Source: Nissolia schottii (Eukaryota; Streptophyta; Magnoliopsida; Fabales; Fabaceae). From it: a DNA stretch of 64,000 nt. Shown piece by piece: positions 38,046 to 48,361 of the stretch. Each line of letters opens with the position of its first letter. Within the stretch, counting starts at the first letter, position 1. The notes beneath the pieces are model-generated. The model had not been told where the DNA came from. It saw only the letters and a list, made by a program, of their open reading frames with translations, and did not search any database. Made by a program: the position numbers and the translations under genes. The DNA lies in the NCBI GenBank assembly GCA_003254905.1, contig QANU01008832.1, positions 146,800 to 210,799 of the forward strand, written 5' to 3'.

Positions 38046-39887
38046 GAGTTTTATTATACGTACACCCTAACCCATACATCATATATACACTCATATAAGA
38101 ATACAGTGAACCCCTTCAAATAATCACCCACTCAACTCTCACTCTCACTCTCACCCACTCGCACCCGTATTTCAAAACCTTCCTGCTTCCACTTTTGTCC
38201 ATTTTCTCTCTTCACTCTTGTTGTTCTAATCTCTCGTCACTCTCATCCTTCGTTCTCTCTTCACTCTCGTCACTGTCATCTCTTATTGCTCTCTTCACTC
38301 TCGTACTCATATAAAAGATTGTGCACTCAAATCACATATATCACATTCTGCAAAATACTTAATTGTAGGTTAAGTTTTATGCATATTTGTGAAGTTTTGT
38401 GCATGTGAACTAACATTTATAAAGTTTATCCACTAAAAATGTATAAATATTGTGAACTTATTTATGTTTGAGTAAAATCACAGTATTGTACACAAGTACG
38501 TAATGTTTGTGCACACAGTCATATAAAGTTTGTGCACAGAGTCATATAAAGTTTGTGCACTATAATCAGATTTCATATTCTGCAATATTACTTAAATATA
38601 CATTAAGTAATATACATATATGTAAAGTTTATGCATTAGAATGTATAAAAGTGTGTGCACACATATATGTGAACCAATTGTTATAAAGTTTGTCCACTAA
38701 AAATGTATAAATATTGTGAGCTTATTTATGTTTGAGTAAAATCACAATGTTGTACACAAGTACATGATATTTGTGCACACAGTCATATAAAGTTTGTGCA
38801 CTGCAATCAGAATTTCATATTCTGCAATATTACTTAACTATACATTAAGTAACATGCATATATGTAAATTTTATCCATTATAATGTATATAAGCGTGTGT
38901 TCACATGCATGTGAACTAATTGTTATAAAGTTCGTCCATTCAAAATGTATAAAGATTGTGAGTTTATTTATGTTTGAGTAAAATCACAGTGTTGTTACAC
39001 AAGTACGTAATGTTTGTGCACCCAATCATATAAAGTTTGTGCACATGGTCATATAAAGTTTGTGCACTCCAATCATATATCATATTCTGCAAAAATACTT
39101 AATTATACATTAAGTAATATGCATATATGTTAAGTTCATCCATACACATGTATGTGAATCAATTGTTATAAAGGTTGTCCACTAAAAATGTATAAATATT
39201 GTGAACTTATTTATGTTTGAGTAAAATCACAGTATTGTTACACAAGTACGTAATGTTTGTGCACTCAGTCATATAAAGTTTGTGCACTAAAATCAGATAT
39301 CATATTCTACAAAAATACTTAACTATACATTAAGTAATATGCATATATGTAAAGTTTATGGATTAGAATGTATAAAAGTGTGTATACACATGTATGTGAA
39401 CTAATTTTTATAAAGTTTGTCCGTTCAAAATGTATAAATATTATAAACTTATTTATGTTTGAGTAAAATCACAGTGTTGTTACACAAGTATATAATGTTT
39501 GTGCACTCAGTCATACAATGTTTGTACACACAGTCATATAAAGTTTGTGTACTAAAATCAGATATCATATTCTGCAAAAATTGCTTTAAACTCCATAACA
39601 ACACATTCCATAAACAACGTGAAACTGATTCATTCCAAGAATGCTTCTGTATGTGGATTTTGTAGCTCAGAATAAATTGTTTGATAGGTTCAAGTGTGAT
39701 ATCGCTGAGAAAATCATGTTGGAGTGCGTTTTCGTTTGTCATATGGTTGAGAAAATCACGTCAGGGGGTCGCGTGATGGTGTTAATGAGGAATGTCTACT
39801 ATAGACCGTATAACTTTCATTGATTAAGTATAAAACGGGGGTGTATATACGGGTGTATGTAACATTTGTGTACATGAAGCATTTTCA
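38046..39887. mobile_element. MULE-type TIR element C, about 1.84 kb, with internal tandem repeats
   Basis: The ends resemble those of elements A and B: it starts gagttttattatacgtacac and ends with an inverted copy (gtgtacatgaagcatttt). The flanks are aaaagagta and aaaagaata (8 of 9 bases; the exact register can slide by one). Inside are a pyrimidine-rich block (38110-38310) and a tandem array (38342-39590). No transposase frame is present, so it depends on enzymes made elsewhere. Confidence 0.75.
38342..39590. repeat. Tandem array of about 220-265-bp units, five units
   Basis: The word catattctgcaa (or a close variant) recurs at about 38342, 38574, 38816, 39081, 39301 and 39566. Each unit contains attaagtaatatgcatatat, then ataaagtttgtcc, then gtttgagtaaaatcac and one or two copies of cagtcatataaagtttgtgc. 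The variable number of that last sub-repeat explains the unit-length differences. Confidence 0.88.
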
Positions 39888-39904
39888 AAAGAATAAACCC
39901 CTCA

Positions 39905-40220
39905 AAAGGTTCTTAAATTAGTCTCTTGCAAATAAAAGAGACAATTAATTCTATAATAAATCTGAACATAAGACATATTAGTCCCTGTTAAAAAAAATTC
40001 AAATTGACGCTCAATAAAAATTAAAATAAGATAAATTGGTCTCCAAATAATTTATAAACAATTTAAATTAATTCCTAATAAAAAGAAAAGCGTCGAACTA
40101 ATTTGTTAAAAATATTTTTTATCATGAACGAGAGATTAAGAATTGCATTAAAACTTTTTTTAAAGGGGTCAATTTGCCAAACACAAAATAGGGAACTAAT
40201 TTAAGAGTTTACACTAAACG
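39905..40220. mobile_element. Possible foldback MITE
   Basis: A left end with ttcttaaattagtctct is met by an inverted right end (gggaactaatttaagag). The ends are imperfect, and no clear target duplication was found. It has no coding sequence. Confidence 0.35.
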
Positions 40221-40782
40221 AAATTGAGGAAATGGTATTTAAACCTTGAACTGTATATAATGAGTATTTCACCCAAAAATTTAAAAAATTGTGTAAATCA
40301 ATCCTTTATCGTTTCTATTTAGAAGGTCAATTACTTCTTGTATGTCTGTCAAGTAGCTTAATTTTTTGGGGAAAAAAACCCTAAAAACAAACTAACAATA
40401 ACCGTAGTCATTTTAAGTTCACCTACCAGTAACCACAAGTTATATCTCAGAATTGAACCCTAATTTCACCCTCTCTACCTCCAAGCCTCTCACTATTCAT
40501 GCTGCCATAACATTCTGCAGAAACCTCGCCCATGGCAAAACATTAACCTATAAACTTGATCTAAAATCAATTCACCTCAAGTTCAGTTTTTATCATATAA
40601 AAAAGAAAAGAGAAAAATATTCACACAATCTAGAATAATTTCAGAAGCTAAATTAATAAAAAAAATTAGTTAATTTCCCTCACAATGGTTAAGATATCAT
40701 AAAGATCCTCGTAAGTCTCCATACTTGAACCACACAAGATGATGTGGCGTATAACTCCTAGGACACTACTACTTCGTATAAT

Positions 40783-41310
40783 CATATGTGGCTCCTTCAT
40801 TTTGCTCTGTTTCCTTCATTTTCTCCCACCCACTTCCCTCCATTTTACTTCATTTTCTATCATTTTGCTCGTTTTTCCTTCATTTTGGCCTTCTTTTTTC
40901 TTTTTCTTTTTCTTTTTTCTTTTTTCTTTTTTCTTTTTCTTTTTCTTTTTCTTTTTTTCCATTTTGCTCATTTCTCTTTCATTTTCCTTCATTTTGCAAT
41001 GTTGTGACTTTTTACTCAATTTTTCTCCATTTTGCTCCACTTTCTTTCATTTAGCTCCATTTCCTTCATTTTTCTTTATTTTCCTCCATAATTTCCTCTA
41101 TTTTGCTCAATTTTCCTCAACTTTTCTCTACTACCCTCGAGTTTCCTCATTTTGCTCCATTTTTCTTTATTTTCTTAACTTTTTTTTCTTCATTCAATTT
41201 TCCTCTATTTCCTTCATTTTGCTCATTTTCTTCCATTTTCCAATTTCCACCATTTTGCTACATTGTCCTTCATTTTACTCCATTTTCATCCATTTTGCTC
41301 CCGAGCTTTT
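40783..41310. repeat. Pyrimidine-rich degenerate repeat block
   Basis: About 530 bases are almost purely C and T on the plus strand, made of degenerate copies of words such as ttcattttgctcc and ccattttcctt. The 196-codon Phe/Leu/Ser-rich frame over it reflects composition and is not a gene. Confidence 0.8.
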
Positions 41311-42221
41311 GCCTTTCGTATTATCTTAAATGAACTTATGACAAAGTATAATCATGAGGAAAAGAAGAAAGGGCAATGAAAAGGTCGAATATATTTTTCT
41401 GTATATCTTGAATTATATATTCTTGATTGAATGTTAAGTATATGTCTATTTATGATCCTAAAATAATAAATTTATGAACTAAATGATAATCATTCTAAAT
41501 CTGTCTAAATTAATCACGGTATTATAAATATATTAAATATATATTTATTTCTAACATGTTTGAAATACATAAATATTTATATCACAATACTTTTTACTTT
41601 GCTAAAGGTTTTTCTGAAGGTTTACAACGGGTCCAAATAATATTTGGTGGAGGCTTTGTGCTTTTACCCTTTTGTGCTTATTGCTGTTTAGGTACCTTTC
41701 GGTCTCGTGTTTTTTATTCTTGTTTTTTGTAATGATCTTTGACTTCTTCCTTTCACGTGAAGTGTTTTGAAGCATTAATTATAACTAAAAAAGTCCTTTT
41801 AATCTTTATTCAAACAAAATGTCGTAGAATTGTTTCAAAATGTTTTTAAGGACTGATATTGGGTTGTTGTATTAAAGTATATTTTATCAAATTGTTTTCT
41901 TTCTTATTTTCTAGACCGGAAGAGGATAGAATTTGGGGGAAGGGGATGAAACATGGATTGGAAATTAATTAGGAGGCTCGCACCAGTTTATATATTAATA
42001 GGATTAGTAGACATTCATTCACCCTTGTTATTGATATTAGAGGGAATATATTCTTTCATGTTATTTTTTCATATGATAAAGTCATGTTAAATTTTCACAC
42101 TTTTTTTGTGTTACATATTCTCTAACCCTATTTATTAGGAAAAAATACTAATCATTTTGAGCGTAGTTAGGTTTACCCTCCTAACTAGTGCTTTTTTTAA
42201 GAATCGAATTCGAATTCTCTT
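41311..42221. other. AT-rich spacer left of the retrotransposon nest
   Basis: No gene is visible. The true left end of the outer copia LTR may lie in the last few hundred bases here, because the right-hand LTR copy is shortened and cannot be used to define it. Confidence 0.4.
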
Positions 42222-42270
42222 TTAGGATCGTAGTGTGTCTCTACCACTACGCCAACATTCTTGTATATAG
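42165..42270 (-). repeat. tRNA-derived (SINE-like) sequence in the 5' LTR region
   Basis: On the minus strand a box-A-like tggcgtagtgg (42244-42254) is followed by a box-B-like ttcgaattc (42206-42217 region) at a spacing usual for RNA polymerase III promoters, then a poly-A-like run. It does not fold as a full tRNA by eye. Only the box-A half is kept at the second LTR (about 56910-56945). Confidence 0.45.
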
Positions 42271-42624
42271 ATATCCATTTCTATCACAAGTAAAGAAGGA
42301 TTGATAGCATTACTTGCTATTCAAGTAATGATAATTAAGTCAGTTAGCACAACTTAGCTGTCATGTTTGTTAGTTTGTTATATTGGCTAAATCTGTTAGC
42401 ATTAGAAAGTTAGTTATGCCTTTGTTTCTACACATATATAAGTTGTACTTGATCACCAAATTAATCAATGAAAATACAATTCAGTTTTTCACTACATTCT
42501 TTCTTTTCCTGACTCATGTTCCTGGCTCATGTTCATGTTCTTTGAGATAGTTCTAGTTTCTGATTTCATGGCTGCTCCTGATGTATCCACATGGCTGCCC
42601 TGCTTCCTTCTCTGAAATCTAACA
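42222..42624 (+). repeat. 5' LTR of the outer copia element
   Basis: Matches 56908-57309, both ending in aaatctaaca. The left limit is where the match to the shortened 3' LTR stops, so the real LTR may start further left. It ends directly before the primer-binding site complementary to initiator tRNA-Met. Confidence 0.8.
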
Positions 42625-42777
42625 TGGTATCATACGCAATCATTTCTCACTTCCGCTTTCTCATGATTAAAGACACAGGTTCCTCAAAATCGCTTTTGTT
42701 TCTGCTTTCAATGCACTAGAAATTCAGCACTTGTACCTATTAATCTTCTGTCCTTTTTCTTTACATCCTAACCACCT

Positions 42778-43796
42778 ATGGAGAATTCTGATCAACGACA
42801 TCATTCCTCTGAAAATCTTGATCAAGATTCCATCTTACAGCAACTTCAGCACTTACAACAGCTTCTGAGGTTAGGCAATGCTACTAAAACTCAACAAACT
42901 GATCCCACTTTGAATCCATTCTACTTGCATCCTGGAGAAAACCCAGGAGCATCTTTAATCTCAACAAATCTAACACCTCAAAACTATCACACATGGGAGA
43001 GGGCCATGAAGCTTGCCTTAAAAGGTAAGAACAAACTGAAATTCATTGATGGCACGATCTTAAAGCCATCTACATCTAATCTCAAATTTGCAGCATGGGA
43101 CAATGCAATACCTATATACTGTCATGGATTACCAGATCCTTGAGCACAGAAATATACCAAAGTGTCATTTGGATAGATGACTGTCATCAACTATGGTTGG
43201 ATCTTAAAAGGAGATATCACCAAGGGGATCAATTCAGAACAGCTATGCTGCAAGAAGAGCTGTACTCGATAAGGCAAGGTGATTTATCAATCACAAATTA
43301 TTTCACAAAGCTCAAAATTCTTTGGGAGGAACTCGAGAGTTTCTTGCCTATCCCTAGTTGTCTTTGTCATTCCCCTTGTAATTGTGGCCTTGAAATTGTA
43401 AGAGAATATAGAGCCAATGAATATACCATCAGGTTTTTGAAGAGCCTCAATGAACAATACACACACATTAGAACCCAAATAATGATGATGAAACCTCTCC
43501 CTATGATTCATGATGTCTTCTCCTTGCTCATAGAACAGGAAAGGCAGCTTACATCTCCTTTTACTGATTCAATTACCCTGTTTAGTGGCACTGATCAGAA
43601 TAAGAAGCAGCATGCCAAGACTGCTAGTAGAGGCAGAGGAAGATCTTTAGCATCAACAAGAGGAGGCCGCACCTCTGCTGGTAGGGGCCAATCCTCATCA
43701 AGATATTGTATTTTCTGCAACACCACTGGCCATACCATTGAAAAATGCTTCCATAAGAATGGATATCCCCCTGGATATCCTGATCATTTGAAATAG
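42778..43796 (+). pseudogene. copia gag, frameshifted (outer element)
   Basis: The first frame (42778-43143) starts MENSDQRHHSSENL and includes NYHTWERAMKLAL, typical of copia gag N-termini. A frameshift near 43110-43125 moves the rest into another frame (to 43796), with WLDLKRRYHQGD, a Gly/Arg-rich patch and a zinc knuckle CIFCNTTGHTIEKC. It ends in a stop just after the knuckle. Confidence 0.85.
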
Positions 43797-43925
43797 TCTA
43801 CTTCAAAAACACAGGCCAGAATCAATAGCATGATTGTCACCTCTGAGAATGTTGCAGATAGAGATGACTATTCGAACCATGCCAATCAGGATGATGACAG
43901 TGTGTCATTCTCAAAAGAATAAAGC

Positions 43926-44714
43926 ATGAAGCTTCTAGCTCTTTTGCAACACCATGAATCATTGCACTCATCCAAACACACTACCAATCAAGTCCTCACA
44001 CAACCACTCCCACAATCAGGTAACCATTTCACATTATCTTGCACTATAGTTAAGCACAAGTGGATCATAGATACTGGTGCAACAAACCATGTCTGTTACT
44101 CCCTATCCATGTTCCATACCTATCATCAAATATCACCCATAAAAGTTCATTTACCAAATGGAAGCAAAGTCCTAGCACATATCTCAGGTTCTATCATATT
44201 CTCAAAGGAGTTCTATCTTACAAATGTCCTTTACATTCCCCAATTTACCTTTAATCTCTTATCTGTTTGCAAACTCACCAAAACACTACCCTGCTCACTA
44301 ACTTTTTCCTTTGCCAAATGTGAAATTCAGGACCTGGCTTCATTGAGGACGATTGGCATTGCTGACTCTGCTGATGGACTATATGCACTGAATACTCCTA
44401 CTGCTGATTTCCCTCTTCACTCTAACAGTGGCATAGGTTCTATTACTACATTGATAAATGCTTGTAAAGCTTCAAATCCCTTTAATAAGTCAGATATTTG
44501 GCATATGAGATTAGGACACCCATCTAGGCACAAATTACAACTCATACATAATAAATTTCCTGATGTAACATACCACAATCAGAATTCTCATTGTTCTGCC
44601 TGCCAATTTGGCAAATTTAAAAAGAAACCTTTTACTGTTAGCACCTCTATTGCCTCACAATGCTTTGAGATTCTTCATGTAGATATTTGGGGTTTTATCT
44701 CCACTCCATCTATG
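43926..44714 (+). pseudogene. copia protease and integrase N-terminus (outer element)
   Basis: An aspartic protease is marked by WIIDTGATNHVC. The GAG-pre-integrase module follows with the HHCC zinc-binding pattern (WHMRLGHPS ... HCSACQFGK). The integrase core then starts (ILHVDIWG) and is cut at STPSM by the solo LTR at 44715. It continues at 46528 with LGHKYFLIIVDD. A frame break separates it from gag. Confidence 0.88.
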
Positions 44715-46522
44715 TGATAAGTCAATTTTATACCCTAAGTTATTACTCTATAAGTGAGCAAATGCATACTAAAATGTGTAGGTTTAATACTTAATCAATA
44801 CGTTTTTACACATTGTCCTCTTTTGAGAGAAATTAAGGAAAACGGCAAAATAAGGTATTAATTCTCTTGGAATGTAATATTTCTTTTGTAGTTTTTCTAT
44901 TTTGAATTACAGGGAATGAATGTCTAGGAGGATCAATGAAGATGTGAAGAGAAGATTTGGACCAATGAATGCAAGATCAAATTCAAATCCAAAAAGATTT
45001 GGTTAAAAGATGAGCTGAGGATTTTCAACACTGACTTTGCCATTGATTTTGAGCCATGATGGAGATTGGATCTCGATTTGATGTAAACTACAAAGTTGTA
45101 GCTCTATCTCTTAGCTTTAAGTGGCAATTTGAATCACCTCAATCGGAGGTCTGTAGCTCAAGATATCGCAGTTTTACTGATTGCTGTGCAAGTCAGTTCG
45201 CTGAGCGAGAGTACCAATCCGCTGAGCGAACCAGCTTCCAGAAAATTCGCCAGCTGGCGCCAGCTGTCAAACCGCGTCCACCGCCAAATCGCTGAGCGAT
45301 TTCCCTAAATGGCTGAGCGATTTTCCCCCAGAAAACACCTATAAATAGGGGGCCAAGGCTAGCATTTGGGGCATTCCTTTCCATTCTCTTCCACCCCTCC
45401 CCCAAGGTCTCCTAGGCCTAAGAACCCTTCTTTTCCTTCCATATTCTTCACTTTTTCCATTTTATTTCAAAGCACTTAGGCTATGTTAAAGTGCTTTGTT
45501 TTCTTTAAAGCTTTGTAACGAAGTGCTGCCGAATTAATTCCAGGTTCTATTGTTTCATTTCTTCTTGCCATCTACTCTTTCATTCTCTTTATTTACTCTT
45601 TCTTGCTTTACATTTGCTTTAATCTTCCATTGCTATTTACATCCTTCCGTTTCTTTATTTACTTCTTTGTTTCTCTTTATTTACGTTAAGTTTATTTACT
45701 CTTTCCATTTCCTTTTCCTTTACTTTTATCTTTCATTTACTTCTTTCTATTTTCCTTTACTCTTGCCTTATTATTTACTTTTCCTATTGTCATTTAATTT
45801 TCCTTTCTCTTTATCTACTCTTTCTTTCTCTTTATTTACTTTGAGTTTTAATCCTCCAACCATGGAGGAGTAGTTTCTTAATATCTTGCATGCGGTAACT
45901 CAAGATTAAGATTAATTTGAGGTCTTGCGCCTAAAGAATATTCATGACTCGTTCCACCCTTAACTAATGACATAGCGATTGCATGTTAATGGTTAAGGTT
46001 AAATCTAAGTTAATGAATCTTGACGATTGTAGGATTTATTAAACTATGATTAAGGAACTTTTGGAGAACTAATCAGATCTGATTAGGTTGTGCAATTGGT
46101 GCTTAATTAATATGGGTTTTAATGCTGAGATCTTGGTTTTAATACCTATATTAACAAATGCTTAAGGAATTGACGATCGTAGTTTCTTAAGTAAATTGCA
46201 TATTAGTTAGAGATCTCAACTAATAAACAACATCTCCTTTCATGAATAATTAACTAAGAACCGATGAGAATTAATCCTTAATCTTGAAACGCCGTATGCA
46301 GGATATTGCCTTTATCATTATTGTCTTACTTTTATTTTATTTGCTTTCAAGTTATCATCAAACAAAAACCCCCCGATTTACTTAACTATTGATTTGGTTC
46401 TAAATTGCTTCTTTGGGAAACGACCTAGGTTAACCCCCTTTACTACGTTCTCGGGGTTTACTTGGTTTATAAATTATTATTTGACCGCGCACCAAAATCT
46501 AACGACGTTTTGGTGAGCGTCA
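44715..46522. mobile_element. Solo LTR (CGCTGAGCG family) in the copia integrase, 1808 bp
   Basis: Exact 5-bp duplication ctatg at 44710-44714 and 46523-46527. The segment starts TGATAAG and ends GCGTCA. Removing it and one ctatg restores the integrase frame exactly (STPSM-LGHKYF). It has a TATA box at 45340-45347 in a context like that of the solo LTR at 1122-2683, and four gctgagcg words at 45195-45325. The pyrimidine-rich stretch at 45550-45860 is part of the LTR. Confidence 0.92.
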
Positions 46523-46527
46523 CTATG

Positions 46528-47574
46528 CTTGGTCACAAATATTTCCTCATTATTGTCGATGACAAATCTAGATTTACTTGGCTTTTTTGCATGAAATTGA
46601 AATCTGAGGCAGCTCCCTTGCTGCAGAATTTTATCAAAATGATACAAGTTTAACACAATGCTAATGTCAAGATCATTAGAAGTGATAATGGTCAAGAGTT
46701 TATTATGCATGAATTTTTCCATAAGACAGGCATTTTACATCAAACAACTTGTGTTGAGACTCCACAACAAAATGCTGTGGTGGAAAGAAAACATCAAAGC
46801 ATCCTAGCCATTGCTAGAGCTTTAATGTTTCAAAGTACCATTCCAACATGCTTTTGGAACTATGCTGTTGGACATGCTACTTTCTTATTGAATAGACTCC
46901 CTAGTTCTAGTCTATCAAACAATTGTTCTTATAAGATTCTCCATAATCAACCAGCAGATTTGTCTATCCTTAAAGTTTTTGGCTCACTATGCTATGCTGC
47001 CACTCTTTCTGCTGGAAGGAAAAAGTTGGATCCTAGAGCTAGGCAATGCATTTTCCTTGGTTTCAAGAGAGGTACAAAAGGGTATGTACTGTATGATCTT
47101 AATTCCAAGGAGACATTCATTTCTAGACATGTCACATTGTTTGAACATATTTTCCCTTTTCAGCAACAACAGTCTGTTACTGATAATGCAACACCTGCAT
47201 CAGTTACTAAGTTTTATACCGCCAGTGCTGATGTTTTTAATGATCTGCCCCATAATCTGCACACACCATCATCCACTGACATAATTGCTCCTGCACCATA
47301 CATCATCACTGAAGTATCTCCACATTCACCATGTCATGCATCTTCACCTAGTTCTTCCAATATGCCAAATCCTGCTAACTCTAGCCCTGCTGCTGGAACT
47401 AACTCATCTGCTTCACACATAGACCCTATGCCTACTGTCCCGCTAAGGGGATCCTTAAGGGACAAGAAAACTCCTTCATATCTTAAGGAGTATCACTGTA
47501 ATTTGTCCAAAACTTCAGCAAGTCATTCTCCCTCAAGAGTTCAGTATCCAATTTCCCCATGCCATAACATATGA
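46528..47574 (+). pseudogene. copia integrase core and C-terminus (outer element)
   Basis: Resumes the integrase after the solo LTR. The second and third catalytic acidic residues are present in IIRSDNGQEF and in the QQNAVVERKHQ segment. One in-frame TAA at 46651-46653 breaks the core. The copia-specific region follows with FGSLCYAA, CIFLGF and GYVLYDL, then a Ser/Pro-rich linker. The frame ends at 47574. Confidence 0.88.
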
Positions 47575-47922
47575 TAACCTATCCCCATCTTACAAACAAT
47601 TTTCCCTAGCTCTTTCCACCCAAACTGAACCTACTAGCTACAAAGGTGCAATCATTCATGATTGTTGGAAACAAGCTATTAAGAGTGAATTGCAGGCATT
47701 AAAGGATAATGGTACTTGGATTCTAACTGATTTGCCTCCAAGAAAGAAAGCAATCGGTTGCAAATGGGTTTTCAAAATAAAACACAAGTCCGATGGGAGC
47801 ATTGAAAGACACAAAGCAAGGTTAGTTGCCAAAGGATATAGTCAAACAGAGGGCCTTGACTACTTAGAAACATTCAGTCCTGTTACCAAAATGACAACAA
47901 TCCGAATAGTGCTTGCCCTTGC
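47575..47922 (+). pseudogene. copia reverse transcriptase, N-terminal part (outer element)
   Basis: It contains the RT start usual for copia elements: ALKDNGTWILTDLPP, GCKWVFKIKHKSDG, RHKARLVAKGYSQ and ETFSPVTKM. It ends at LALA where the SIRE-like element is inserted (47923), and continues at 56143. A frameshift separates it from the integrase frame. Confidence 0.88.
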
Positions 47923-48361
47923 TGTAACTACAGATAGCAACCTAAGAGAGGGGGTGAATTAGGTTTTTCTTGTTTTTCTCGGATTTTGGTTCTTTGAGAG
48001 ATATGAAACCCTAATCCCCAAATTTGGAACAAGACCCAGCAATAACCGAATAATAGATAATGTTAAATGCAACGAAAATTGTAAATTGCTGAATGTAAAA
48101 GTGTAGGGATAAGAAAGATCACACCGGAGAATTTATCCTGGTTCACCTTCAACCACCGAAGGCTACGTCCAGTCCCCTGTTCTGATTCAGGGTTTTTTCC
48201 ACTATGTAAACTTGTGTTGTGTACAACCTCACACCCGGGGCACTTACACCGACAACTACAAGAGAACACAACCATTCCCCTGGTTACACAATGCCCTCAC
48301 CGAACACTACGGTGATAATCAGAATCCACACCGAACACTACGGTGTTTACAAAACCACACC

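Noticed and set aside
40739-41329. 196-codon Phe/Leu/Ser-rich frame
   Set aside because: It reads through the pyrimidine-rich block; composition alone explains the lack of stops.
45550-45873. 107-codon frame
   Set aside because: It lies in the pyrimidine-rich part of a solo LTR and has no protein-like features.
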